A stretch of DNA of 64,000 nt from Pseudomonas pudica (GTDB lineage Bacteria > Pseudomonadota > Gammaproteobacteria > Pseudomonadales > Pseudomonadaceae): NCBI RefSeq assembly GCF_015680405.1, contig NZ_JADLJS010000021.1, positions 1 through 64,000 on the forward strand. Reading direction: 5' to 3'. A model generated the notes under the pieces. That model made no database searches. It saw only the letters and a program-made list of their open reading frames with translations, and had not been told where the DNA came from. The stretch's first letter is position 1. Each line of letters starts with the position of its first letter. Shown in pieces: positions 8,019 to 16,709 of this stretch. The translations under genes were made by a program, and so were the position numbers.

Positions 8019-9974
8019 ATGCCAGAACACCGCATTCACCGTGCTGTGAAACCACAGCGCTGCCTGCTCGCCTGCGCCATCGGGCTGCTCACGCTGCCCG
8101 CCGCCCAGGCGTTCGAAGTCGATACCGGTAATGAAAACTGGGCCGTGCGCTTCGACAACACCGTCAAGTACAACTACGGCGTACGCACCGAAAGCGCCGA
8201 CAAGCGCATGCTAGGTACGCCCAACAGCAACGACGGTGACTACAACTTCCGCAAGGCCGGCACCAACATCACCAACAGGGTCGACCTGCTGACCGAACTG
8301 GACGTGGTCTACCAGGGCAACACCGGGTTTCGCCTCAGCACCGCCAGCTGGTACGACAAGGCCTATGACAACACCGGCTCCAATAGCAACCCGTTCGTCA
8401 ACGGCAACGGTGACCAGTCCGGCATCAACCCCAGCCTCAATGGCCTGCCCGGCACCGGTGTGCCGCTGGGCAGCCCGCACCTGAGCAACTACGCCCAGCG
8501 TTACTACAGCGGCCCGTCCGGTGAAGTGCTGGATGCCTTCGTGTTCTTCAGCCGTGAAGTCGGCGAGGCCTCGCAGGTCAGCGCCAAGCTGGGCCAGCAC
8601 AACCTGTTCTGGGGTGAAACCCTGCTCAACCCGGTGCACTCGCTAAGCTATGGCCAGTCGGGCCTCGACCTGGCCAAGCTGGCTGCCTCGCCGGGCACCG
8701 AGGCCAAGGAGCTGTTCGTACCGCGCAACCAACTGTCGACCTCGTTCCTGGTCAACTCCGAACTGACCCTGGGCGCCCAGTACTTCTTCGACTGGGACGC
8801 CGCCCGCCTGCCCGAAGCCGGTACCTACTATGGCGGCTCGGACGTGGTAGGCGAGGGCGCCCAAAGCTTCCTGCTCGGCCACACCGGCACCCCGGGGCTG
8901 ATCCCGGTGCGCGGTGCGCTGACCACCATCCGCCGTGGCCATGACCTGAACCCCGGCAAGAGCGGCGACTGGGGCATCATGGCCAAGTGGTCGCCCGAGT
9001 GGCTGGGCGGCACCCTCGGTTTCTACTACCGCAAGACCTCCGAGATCCTCCCACAGGCCTGGCTCGACGCACGCGGCATGACCGTCGCCAACGGCCCGTT
9101 CGGCAACCCGCCGGGCAGCCGCCAAGGTGCAGTCGGCAACCTGTACAACTCGCTGCAAAGCACTACCTACCAGTTCGCCTACTCCGATGACATCGACATC
9201 TATGGCCTGAGCCTGTCCAAGGATGTGGGCGGCATCAGTGTCGGCAGCGACCTGAACATTCGCCACAACATGCCGTTGGCGAGCATCCCGGCAATCGTCA
9301 GCGCCCCCGGCCAGGGTGGCCTGGGTGGCGGCTTTGGTTTGCTGCCGGCACGCCTGCCCAGCAGCGGGGTGATCTACGACGTACCCAAGGATGGCGACGG
9401 CCTGAGCGCCACCGGCGACACCCTGCACTGGACCTTGAACGGCCTGATGACCATTGGCGATACGCCGCTGTTCGATTCGGCAACCCTGCTCGGCGAGCTG
9501 TTCTACAGCAACCTGCTCAAGCTCGATAGCCACAACGAGGCCTTGTACAAGGGCAAGAGCAGCTACCGCGGTATCGACAAGGCCACCCGCGACAACTGGG
9601 GCATCGCCGTCAACTTCACCCCTACCTGGTACCAGGTGCTGCCAGGTATGGACCTGAGCATGCCGCTATCGGTCAACGTCGGCCTCGACGGCGTGTCGCC
9701 GGTGCAGGGCGGTGGCGCCGAGAACACTGGCAACTATGCGGTGGGCGTGAGCGCCGCGATCTACAACCAGTACTTCGTCGACCTCAAGTACGTCGACAGT
9801 TTCGGTGAGACCAAGGCCTGCAAGGACGGCCAGACCGACGGCAGCACCCCCAACGCCCTGGACGGCGAACAGGATTACACCTGCTACGGCGGCGGCTACG
9901 CCTCCTTCTCCGGCGGTGGTGCCACCACCGAGGACCGTGGCGCCCTGTACCTGACCGTCAAGACGACCTTCTGA
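8019..9974 (+). CDS. DUF1302 outer-membrane protein
   Basis: This 651-aa secreted protein has an N-terminal signal peptide (CAIGLLTLPAAQA) and a C-terminus ending VKTTF, as in beta-barrel outer-membrane proteins. It matches the DUF1302 family, which in pseudomonads is almost always paired with a DUF1329 protein, as here. The family is linked by context to uptake or handling of hydrophobic compounds such as lipids, terpenoids and steroids. A GTGGAG ribosome site precedes 8019. The precise function is not established. Confidence 0.9.
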   Translation: MPEHRIHRAVKPQRCLLACAIGLLTLPAAQAFEVDTGNENWAVRFDNTVKYNYGVRTESADKRMLGTPNSNDGDYNFRKAGTNITNRVDLLTELDVVYQGNTGFRLSTASWYDKAYDNTGSNSNPFVNGNGDQSGINPSLNGLPGTGVPLGSPHLSNYAQRYYSGPSGEVLDAFVFFSREVGEASQVSAKLGQHNLFWGETLLNPVHSLSYGQSGLDLAKLAASPGTEAKELFVPRNQLSTSFLVNSELTLGAQYFFDWDAARLPEAGTYYGGSDVVGEGAQSFLLGHTGTPGLIPVRGALTTIRRGHDLNPGKSGDWGIMAKWSPEWLGGTLGFYYRKTSEILPQAWLDARGMTVANGPFGNPPGSRQGAVGNLYNSLQSTTYQFAYSDDIDIYGLSLSKDVGGISVGSDLNIRHNMPLASIPAIVSAPGQGGLGGGFGLLPARLPSSGVIYDVPKDGDGLSATGDTLHWTLNGLMTIGDTPLFDSATLLGELFYSNLLKLDSHNEALYKGKSSYRGIDKATRDNWGIAVNFTPTWYQVLPGMDLSMPLSVNVGLDGVSPVQGGGAENTGNYAVGVSAAIYNQYFVDLKYVDSFGETKACKDGQTDGSTPNALDGEQDYTCYGGGYASFSGGGATTEDRGALYLTVKTTF

Positions 9975-10012
9975 GTCATGTTTCCTACAGCCTGCACAGG
10001 AAGACAACCATC

Positions 10013-11371
10013 ATGAATTTCGTACGTACCCTGCTGGCCTCGTGCCTGTCACTGGCCGCCCTGAACGCTGCACAGGCCGCTGTTTCCACTGATCAGGCGG
10101 CGCGCCTGGGCACCAGCCTGACCGTCATCGGCGCGGAGAAGGCCGGCAACGCCGATGGCTCGATCCCGGCCTACCAGGGCGGCCTGCTGACGCCGCCAGC
10201 CAGCTACCAGAGCGGCGCCAGCATGCGCCCCGACCCGTTCGCCAGCGACAAGCCGCTGCTGGTCATCGATGGCAAGAACGCCGAGCAGTACAAGGGCCAG
10301 TTGACCGCCACCACCCTGGAGCTGCTCAAGCGCTACCCCAGCTACCGCGTCGATGTGTACCCGACCCACCGTAGCGTGGCGCTGCCGCAAGCGGTGCTCG
10401 ACAACACCCGCAAGAACGCCACCGGCGCCAACAGCAAGGAGGGCGGCACTGCGGTAGACAACGTGCTGCCGGGCATCCCGTTCCCCATTCCGCAGAACGG
10501 CGCCGAGGCCATGTGGAACTTCCTGCTGCGCTATCAGGGCGTGAGCATGACTGCCAAGTACGACTCGTGGAACGTCGACGCTGCTGGCAAACCATCGCTG
10601 TCGACCACCGGCCAGGCCAATATCAGCTACCCGATATACGAAGACATGACCAAGCCGATCGGTGCCAAGGACACCTACTACCAGATGAAGCTGGTGTACA
10701 CCGGGCCCGCGCGCCGTGCCGGCGAAGCAATGATGCTGCGCGACGCCGCCAACCCGCTGGTGCAACCACGCAGCGCCTGGCAGTACCTGCCGGGTCAGCG
10801 CCGGGTCAAGCTGGCGCCGAACCTGGCCTACGACACGCCCAACCCGGGCACCTCGGGTTCGGGCACCTACGATGATGTGTTCGTTTTCAACGGAGCGCTG
10901 GACCGCTACGACTGGACCCTGGTCGGCAAGCAGGAAATGTACGTGCCGTACAACACCTATCAGCTGACCTACAACACCGACGTCAAGCAGGTGATCACCC
11001 CCAACCACCTGGCGCCGCAGTTCGTGCGTTGGGAGAAGCACCGGGTGTGGGTGGTGGAAGGCAAGCTCAAGGACGGTGCGCGCCATATCTACCACAAGCG
11101 CCGCTTCTATCTCGATGAAGACAGCTGGATCGCTCTGGCCTCGGACCAGTACGACGCCCGTGGCCAGTTGTACCGCGGCTCGTTCGCCTTCCTCACCCAG
11201 AGCTACGACAAACAGACCCCGGACGCCACGCCGTTCATGATCTACGACCTGATCGGCGGCACCTACAACCTCAATGGCGTAGTCGGTGCCTACGGCGGCA
11301 TCCGCTACATCGACCCGCTGTCGAAAACCCAGTGGTCGCCCGAGTCGCTGGCCGGCAACGGCATTCGCTGA
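10013..11371 (+). CDS. DUF1329 periplasmic protein (LolA-like family)
   Basis: This 452-aa protein has a clear signal peptide (LLASCLSLAALNAAQA) and the usual DUF1329 start (LGTSLTVIGAEKAGNADGSIPAYQGG in part). The family is annotated as an outer-membrane lipoprotein-sorting-like fold and is thought to ferry hydrophobic ligands across the periplasm. It lies 38 bp after its DUF1302 partner. Together with the MMPL permease downstream it could form a trans-envelope route. Confidence 0.9.
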   Translation: MNFVRTLLASCLSLAALNAAQAAVSTDQAARLGTSLTVIGAEKAGNADGSIPAYQGGLLTPPASYQSGASMRPDPFASDKPLLVIDGKNAEQYKGQLTATTLELLKRYPSYRVDVYPTHRSVALPQAVLDNTRKNATGANSKEGGTAVDNVLPGIPFPIPQNGAEAMWNFLLRYQGVSMTAKYDSWNVDAAGKPSLSTTGQANISYPIYEDMTKPIGAKDTYYQMKLVYTGPARRAGEAMMLRDAANPLVQPRSAWQYLPGQRRVKLAPNLAYDTPNPGTSGSGTYDDVFVFNGALDRYDWTLVGKQEMYVPYNTYQLTYNTDVKQVITPNHLAPQFVRWEKHRVWVVEGKLKDGARHIYHKRRFYLDEDSWIALASDQYDARGQLYRGSFAFLTQSYDKQTPDATPFMIYDLIGGTYNLNGVVGAYGGIRYIDPLSKTQWSPESLAGNGIR

Positions 11372-11392
11372 GCGCACGGAGCAGAGGTGGCA

Positions 11393-12388
11393 ATGTCTGT
11401 CTTCAAACGATGCAGCGTGGTAGTTCTGGCCTGGGCCGCGCTGCAGGGCGCGGCCCAGGCTGCGCCCTTCACCGATGTGCTGGACCTGCCCGCCATGCCC
11501 AGCGCCCTTGTCGCCAGCAGCGCCTTGCGCGATGTAGCCCTGGCTGGGCAGCGCCTGGTCGCGGTGGGCCCGCGTGGGCACATCCTGTACTCCGACGACC
11601 ATGGCACGCACTGGCAGCAGGCCCAGGTGCCGGTCAGCGCCGATCTTAATGCCGTGAGCTTCGCCACGCCCGAGCTCGGCTGGGCGGTTGGCCACGATGG
11701 CGTGGTGCTGCACAGCCGTGATGGCGGCGTGCACTGGCAGAAGCAGCTGGATGGCCGGGCGCTGGCCGAGCAACTGCCGGGCACAGGTAGCGACAATGCC
11801 TTGCTCGACGTTTGGTTCGGCGATGCCCGCAATGGCTATGCGGTCGGCGTGTTCAACCTGCTGTTACGCACCGTTGATGGCGGCGAGCACTGGCAGCCCT
11901 GGCTCGACCACAGCGATAACCCCCAAGGCCTGCACCTGACCAGCCTGGCCGCGGTGGGTGACGAGCTGTACATCACCGGCGAGCAAGGCCTGCTGCTGAA
12001 GCAGGACGGTGAGCGTTTCAGCCGTGTCGAGACACCCTACGCCGGCACACTGTTCGGTGCTGTCGGCAAGCCTGGCGTACTGCTGGTCTACGGCTTGCGC
12101 GGGCATGCCTACCGCAGTACCGACGGCGGCCGGCAATGGCAACCGGTCAGCACGGGTGTGAACACCAGCCTCACCGCCGCCGGTGTCGACCGTGACGGCC
12201 AGCTATGGCTGGCCAGCCAGGCTGGCGACCTGCTGCTCAGCCGGGATGATGGCGCAAGCTTCAGCCCGGTGCCGCAAAGCGCCCGTGGCCCGGTGACCGC
12301 GCTCGCCACCGATACCGGCAACGGCCTGGTCCTGGTGGGCGAGCGGGGCGTGCGCAACCAGGCCGGCAACCCCACGCTGCACCCATAA
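11393..12388 (+). CDS. YCF48/BNR-repeat secreted protein
   Basis: This 331-aa protein has a signal peptide (VVLAWAALQGAAQA) followed by repeated beta-propeller blades of the YCF48/BNR type (e.g. GWAVGHDGVVLHSRDGGVHW and YAVGVFNLLLRTVDGGEHW). ATG 11393 is preferred to the in-frame GTG at 11387, which is part of the ribosome site. In many proteobacteria such proteins sit between DUF1329 and an MMPL permease. They are thought to be accessory periplasmic factors. Confidence 0.88.
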   Translation: MSVFKRCSVVVLAWAALQGAAQAAPFTDVLDLPAMPSALVASSALRDVALAGQRLVAVGPRGHILYSDDHGTHWQQAQVPVSADLNAVSFATPELGWAVGHDGVVLHSRDGGVHWQKQLDGRALAEQLPGTGSDNALLDVWFGDARNGYAVGVFNLLLRTVDGGEHWQPWLDHSDNPQGLHLTSLAAVGDELYITGEQGLLLKQDGERFSRVETPYAGTLFGAVGKPGVLLVYGLRGHAYRSTDGGRQWQPVSTGVNTSLTAAGVDRDGQLWLASQAGDLLLSRDDGASFSPVPQSARGPVTALATDTGNGLVLVGERGVRNQAGNPTLHP

Positions 12389-12403
12389 CAAGAGAAGACC
12401 CTG

Positions 12404-14938
12404 ATGGCCGCAACCCGCCAAGACAACCTGCCGGTAATCCGCAACCTCGACGACTTCGACCCACGCTCGGGCAATTGCCTGGAGCGCCTGGTGTTCAACC
12501 ATCGCCTGCCGTTCCTGCTGTGCATGCTGCTGGCGACCCTGGTACTGGGCTACATGGCGCTCACCCGCCTGGAGCTGCGCCCCAGCTTCGACAAGATGCT
12601 GCCGCAGAGCCACCCCTACATCCAGAACTACCTGGAAAACCGCCCATCACTGCGTGGCCTGGGCAATGCGGTGCGGGTGGTAGTGGAGAACACCCAGGGC
12701 GACATCTTCGACCCGGGCTACCTGCAGACCCTGCGCCACATCAACGACGAGCTGTTCCTCAGCCAGGGCGTGGACCGGGCCTGGGTGAAGTCGCTGTGGA
12801 GCCCTGCGGTGCGCTGGACCGAGGTGACCGAGGAGGGCTTCCAGGGCGGCCCGGTGATGCCCGACGGCTACCAGGGCGCTACGGGTGACATCGAGCAGCT
12901 GCGGCAGAACATCGAGCGCGCCAACATCGTCGGCAGCCTGGTGGCGCGGGACTTTAAGTCGAGCATGCTGGTCGTGCCGCTGCTCGACCAGGATTCGGCC
13001 ACCGGCAAGGGCCTCGACTACCACGCCTTCTCGCAGAAGCTCGAGCAACTGCGCAGCCAGTACCAGGCCAGCGGCCAGTACCGCATCCATGTGATCGGTT
13101 TTGCCAAGCTGATGGGCGACCTGATCGACGGGCTGATCCAGGTGATGGCGTTCTTCGCCCTGGCGGTGCTGACCAGCCTGCTGATCATCTACTGCTACAC
13201 CCGTTGCCTGCGCAGCACCCTGCTGGTGGTGCTGTGTTCACTGACCGCAGTGGTGTGGCAGCTGGGCATCGTGGCCTGGCTGGGCTACGCCATCGACCCG
13301 TATTCGATCCTGGTGCCATTCCTGATCTTTGCCATCGGCGTATCCCACGCGGCGCAGAAGATGAACGGCATCCTTCAGGACATCGGCCGTGGCACCCACC
13401 GTCAGGTGGCAGCGCGCTATACCTTCCGCCGCCTGTTCGTGGCCGGGGTGACTGCATTGCTGGCCGATGCGGTGGGCTTTGCCGTGCTGATGCTGATCGA
13501 CATACCGGTGATTCAGGACCTGGCGATCACCGCCAGCATCGGCGTGGCGGTGCTGATCTTCACCTCGCTGCTGCTGATGCCGGTGGCGCTGTCTTATGTT
13601 GGCGTGGGCCGCAGGGCCGCTGAACGAGCCCTGGCTATCGATGCGCGCTGGGGCCTTCGCGGGCACGCCCGCTCCCACGGGGACGGCGCGATACCTGTGG
13701 GAGCGGGCATGCCCGCGAAGGGCTGCAACGCAGCCCCAATCAACCTGTGGGACCTGCTCGACCGCTTCACCGAACGCAAATGGGCCAGCGTCGCACTGCT
13801 GGTGGCGCTGGCCCTGGGCGCCCTCGGTATCTGGGGCAGCCTGCAACTGAAAATCGGCGACCTCGACAGCGGTGCCCCCGAGTTGCGCGCCGACTCCCGC
13901 TATAACCTCGACAATGCCTACATCACCCAGCACTACGCGCTGTCCAGCGATACCTTCGCGGTGATGGTCAAGACCGCTCCGGAAGGCTGCCTGCAATACC
14001 AGACACTGGTGCTTGCCGACCGCCTGGCCTGGGAGCTGCAGCAATTGCCGGGTGTGCAGACCACCGTGTCGCTGGCCAATGCCGTGCGCCAGATCACCGC
14101 CGGCACCTACGAAGGCAACCCGCGCCTGAACAGCCTGCAGCGCAACCAGGACGTGCTCAACTACGCCGCCCAGCAGGCTTCGGTAAACGCCCCTGAGTTG
14201 TTCAACAACGATTGCTCGCTGATGCCGGTAATCGCCTACCTAAAGGACCATCGCGCCGACACCCTGGCTCAGGTGGCCGCCGTGGCAGAGCGTTTTGCCC
14301 AGGCCAACAGCAGCACCGAACAGCAGTTCCTGCTTGCCGCCGGCAGCGCCGGTATCGAGGCCGCCACCAATGTGGTGGTCAGCGAGGCCAACCACCGCAT
14401 GCTGTTGCTGGTGTACCTGGCAGTCACGCTGTTCTGCCTGTTCACCTTCCGTAGCTGGCGCGCCACGCTGGTGGCGATCCTGCCGTTGATGCTCACCTCG
14501 GTACTGTGCGAGGCGCTGATGGTAGCCATGGGCATTGGCGTCAAGGTCGCCACCTTGCCGGTGATCGCACTGGGCGTAGGCATCGGCGTGGACTACGCGC
14601 TGTACCTGCTCAGCGTGCAACTGCACTACCAGCGCGCCGGGCTGAGCCTGGCCCAGGCCTACCAGAAAGCCGTGGCCTTCACCGGCCGGGTGGTCGGGCT
14701 GGTCGGCATCACCCTGGCAGCCGGCGTGGTCGGCTGGGCGTGGTCGCCGATCAAGTTCCAGGCCGACATGGGCCTGCTGCTGACCTTCATGTTTCTGTGG
14801 AACATGCTCGGCGCGCTGGTGTTGATCCCTGCGCTGTCGCATTTCCTCCTGCGTGGCCAGGCCGCCCCGGCACCTGCCGAGGCCCAGGCCACGTCGCTTC
14901 CGCAAACCCAAGAAACCGAGTGTTCGCCTCATGTCTGA
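12404..14938 (+). CDS. MMPL/RND-family permease with in-frame REP pair
   Basis: This 844-aa inner-membrane protein has the duplicated RND layout: a TM near residue 40, a periplasmic loop, a TM2-6 block (LIQVMAFFALAVLTSLLIIY...), then a second half with the same plan. It is of the MMPL/'predicted exporter' type that works with DUF1302/DUF1329/YCF48 partners. Residues about 416-445, in the linker between the two halves, are encoded by a REP pair at 13651-13738 (GLRGHARSHGDGAIPVGAGMP). The frame is kept, so the gene may still work. Its stop overlaps the next gene by 8 bp. Direction of transport is unknown. Confidence 0.9.
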   Translation: MAATRQDNLPVIRNLDDFDPRSGNCLERLVFNHRLPFLLCMLLATLVLGYMALTRLELRPSFDKMLPQSHPYIQNYLENRPSLRGLGNAVRVVVENTQGDIFDPGYLQTLRHINDELFLSQGVDRAWVKSLWSPAVRWTEVTEEGFQGGPVMPDGYQGATGDIEQLRQNIERANIVGSLVARDFKSSMLVVPLLDQDSATGKGLDYHAFSQKLEQLRSQYQASGQYRIHVIGFAKLMGDLIDGLIQVMAFFALAVLTSLLIIYCYTRCLRSTLLVVLCSLTAVVWQLGIVAWLGYAIDPYSILVPFLIFAIGVSHAAQKMNGILQDIGRGTHRQVAARYTFRRLFVAGVTALLADAVGFAVLMLIDIPVIQDLAITASIGVAVLIFTSLLLMPVALSYVGVGRRAAERALAIDARWGLRGHARSHGDGAIPVGAGMPAKGCNAAPINLWDLLDRFTERKWASVALLVALALGALGIWGSLQLKIGDLDSGAPELRADSRYNLDNAYITQHYALSSDTFAVMVKTAPEGCLQYQTLVLADRLAWELQQLPGVQTTVSLANAVRQITAGTYEGNPRLNSLQRNQDVLNYAAQQASVNAPELFNNDCSLMPVIAYLKDHRADTLAQVAAVAERFAQANSSTEQQFLLAAGSAGIEAATNVVVSEANHRMLLLVYLAVTLFCLFTFRSWRATLVAILPLMLTSVLCEALMVAMGIGVKVATLPVIALGVGIGVDYALYLLSVQLHYQRAGLSLAQAYQKAVAFTGRVVGLVGITLAAGVVGWAWSPIKFQADMGLLLTFMFLWNMLGALVLIPALSHFLLRGQAAPAPAEAQATSLPQTQETECSPHV
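13651..13738. repeat. REP pair inside the MMPL permease gene
   Basis: Two inverted REP units (GGCCTTCGCGGGCACGCCCG and CCTGTGGGAGCGGGCATGCC) plus a trailing GGGCTG...CAGCCC hairpin lie within the coding sequence and are read without a stop. This is unusual because REP elements are normally intergenic. Confidence 0.85.
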
Positions 14939-16709
14939 TTACCTTCCGCCACTGCGCGACATGGATTTTCTGTTCAACGAAGTGTTCGACATCCCGGCCT
15001 GGTGGGCGCAAACGCCCGCGCTGGCCGAGCAGGTCGATGGGGATACTGCCCGGGCCGTGCTCGAACAGGCCGGCCGGCTGATTGCCGAGGTGGTGGCGCC
15101 ACTCAACCGCAGTGGTGACGAGCAGGGTTGCCGCTGGGAGGCGGGCCAGGTACGTACCCCCGATGGCTTCGCCGATGCCTACCGGGCATTCGCCGCAGAT
15201 GGCTGGGTGGGTGTGGCTGGTGCCCCGGAATATGGGGGGATGGGCATGCCGAAAGTGATCGGCGCCCAGCTCGAAGAAATGCTCAATGCCGCCAACCTGT
15301 CGTTCGGCCTGTACCCGATGCTGACCGCCGGGGCCTGCCTGGCGCTGCTCAACCATGCCAGTGAGTCGTTGAAGGCGTTGTACCTGCCGCCCATGTACCA
15401 AGGGCGCTGGGCCGGTTCGATGTGCCTGACCGAGCCGCACGCTGGCACTGACCTGGGCCTGATTCGCACCCGCGCCGAGCCGGTTGCCGATGGCAGCTAC
15501 CGCATCAGCGGGACCAAGATCTTCATCACTGGCGGTGAGCAGGACCTGACCGAGAACATCATCCACCTGGTGCTGGCGCGGCTGCCGGATGCGCCAGCCG
15601 GGCCCAAGGGCATCTCGCTGTTCCTGGTGCCCAAGGTGCTGGTTGACGCCGACGGCGTGCTGGGCGAGGCCAACGCGGTGAGTTGCGGGTCGATCGAGCA
15701 CAAGATGGGCATCAAGGCCTCGGCCACCTGCGTGATGAACTTCGACGGTGCAATCGGCTACCTGATCGGCGAGCCGAACAAGGGCCTCAACGCGATGTTC
15801 ACCATGATGAACTACGAGCGCCTGGGCGTAGGTATCCAGGGCCTGGCCCTGGGCGAACGCTCCTACCAGGGTGCCATCGCCTATGCCCGTGATCGCCAGC
15901 AGGGGCGTGCGCCGACCGGCGCCGAAGCGCCGGGGCAAGCCGCTGACCCGATCATCGTCCACCCGGACGTGCGGCGCATGCTGCTGACCATGAAAGCGCT
16001 GAACGAAGGCGGGCGGGCATTCTCCACCTATGTGGCACTGCAGCTGGACCTGGCCAAGTACAGCGAGGCCCCGGTCGCACGCGCCCAGGCCGAGGCCAAG
16101 GTGGCGTTGCTCACACCGGTGGCCAAGGCCTTCCTTACCGACATGGGGCTGGAAACCACCGTGCACGGCCAGCAGGTGCTGGGCGGTCATGGCTATATCC
16201 GCGAGTGGGGTCAGGAGCAGTTGATCCGCGACTGCCGCATCACCCAGATCTACGAGGGCACCAACGGCATCCAGGCCCTCGACCTGGTGGGGCGCAAACT
16301 GTTTGCCGATGGCGGCCAGGCCTATCGCAGCGTGTCCGAGGAAATTACCGCCTTTGCCAAGATGCTGCCTGCGGCGTGCGCCGAGTTCGGTGCGCCGCTG
16401 CTGGCTGCCGTGCGCAACCTCGACGAGCTCACCGCCTGGTTGCTCGACCGCGCCCAGAGCAACCCGCGCGAGCTTGGCGCGGCAGCGGTGGAGTACCTGC
16501 AGGTGTTTGGCTACACCTTCTACGCCTACCTGTGGGCACGCATGGCCGTGGTATGCCAGTGTCATGCGGCCCCCGAGCCGTTCCACCTTGGCAAGCTGGG
16601 CACCGCGCGGTTCTACTTTGCCCGCCTGCTGCCACGCATTCATTCGCTGAGCGCCAGTGTGAGGGCCGGTAGCGACTGCCTGTACCTGCTCGAGGCCGGG
16701 CAACTGTGA
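14931..16709 (+). CDS. Acyl-CoA dehydrogenase (large, about 590-aa type)
   Basis: This 592-aa FAD-dependent acyl-CoA dehydrogenase belongs to the long bacterial group with an extra C-terminal domain. The FAD/substrate signatures are MCLTEPHAGTDLG and HGYIREWGQEQLIRD, and the IYEGTNGIQALDL motif carries the probable catalytic Glu. It forms the 2,3-enoyl-CoA from an acyl-CoA. ATG 14931 overlaps the end of the permease gene. The acyl-CoA ligase gene follows with overlap, so the pair likely activates and dehydrogenates the same acid. Confidence 0.93.
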   Translation: MSDYLPPLRDMDFLFNEVFDIPAWWAQTPALAEQVDGDTARAVLEQAGRLIAEVVAPLNRSGDEQGCRWEAGQVRTPDGFADAYRAFAADGWVGVAGAPEYGGMGMPKVIGAQLEEMLNAANLSFGLYPMLTAGACLALLNHASESLKALYLPPMYQGRWAGSMCLTEPHAGTDLGLIRTRAEPVADGSYRISGTKIFITGGEQDLTENIIHLVLARLPDAPAGPKGISLFLVPKVLVDADGVLGEANAVSCGSIEHKMGIKASATCVMNFDGAIGYLIGEPNKGLNAMFTMMNYERLGVGIQGLALGERSYQGAIAYARDRQQGRAPTGAEAPGQAADPIIVHPDVRRMLLTMKALNEGGRAFSTYVALQLDLAKYSEAPVARAQAEAKVALLTPVAKAFLTDMGLETTVHGQQVLGGHGYIREWGQEQLIRDCRITQIYEGTNGIQALDLVGRKLFADGGQAYRSVSEEITAFAKMLPAACAEFGAPLLAAVRNLDELTAWLLDRAQSNPRELGAAAVEYLQVFGYTFYAYLWARMAVVCQCHAAPEPFHLGKLGTARFYFARLLPRIHSLSASVRAGSDCLYLLEAGQL

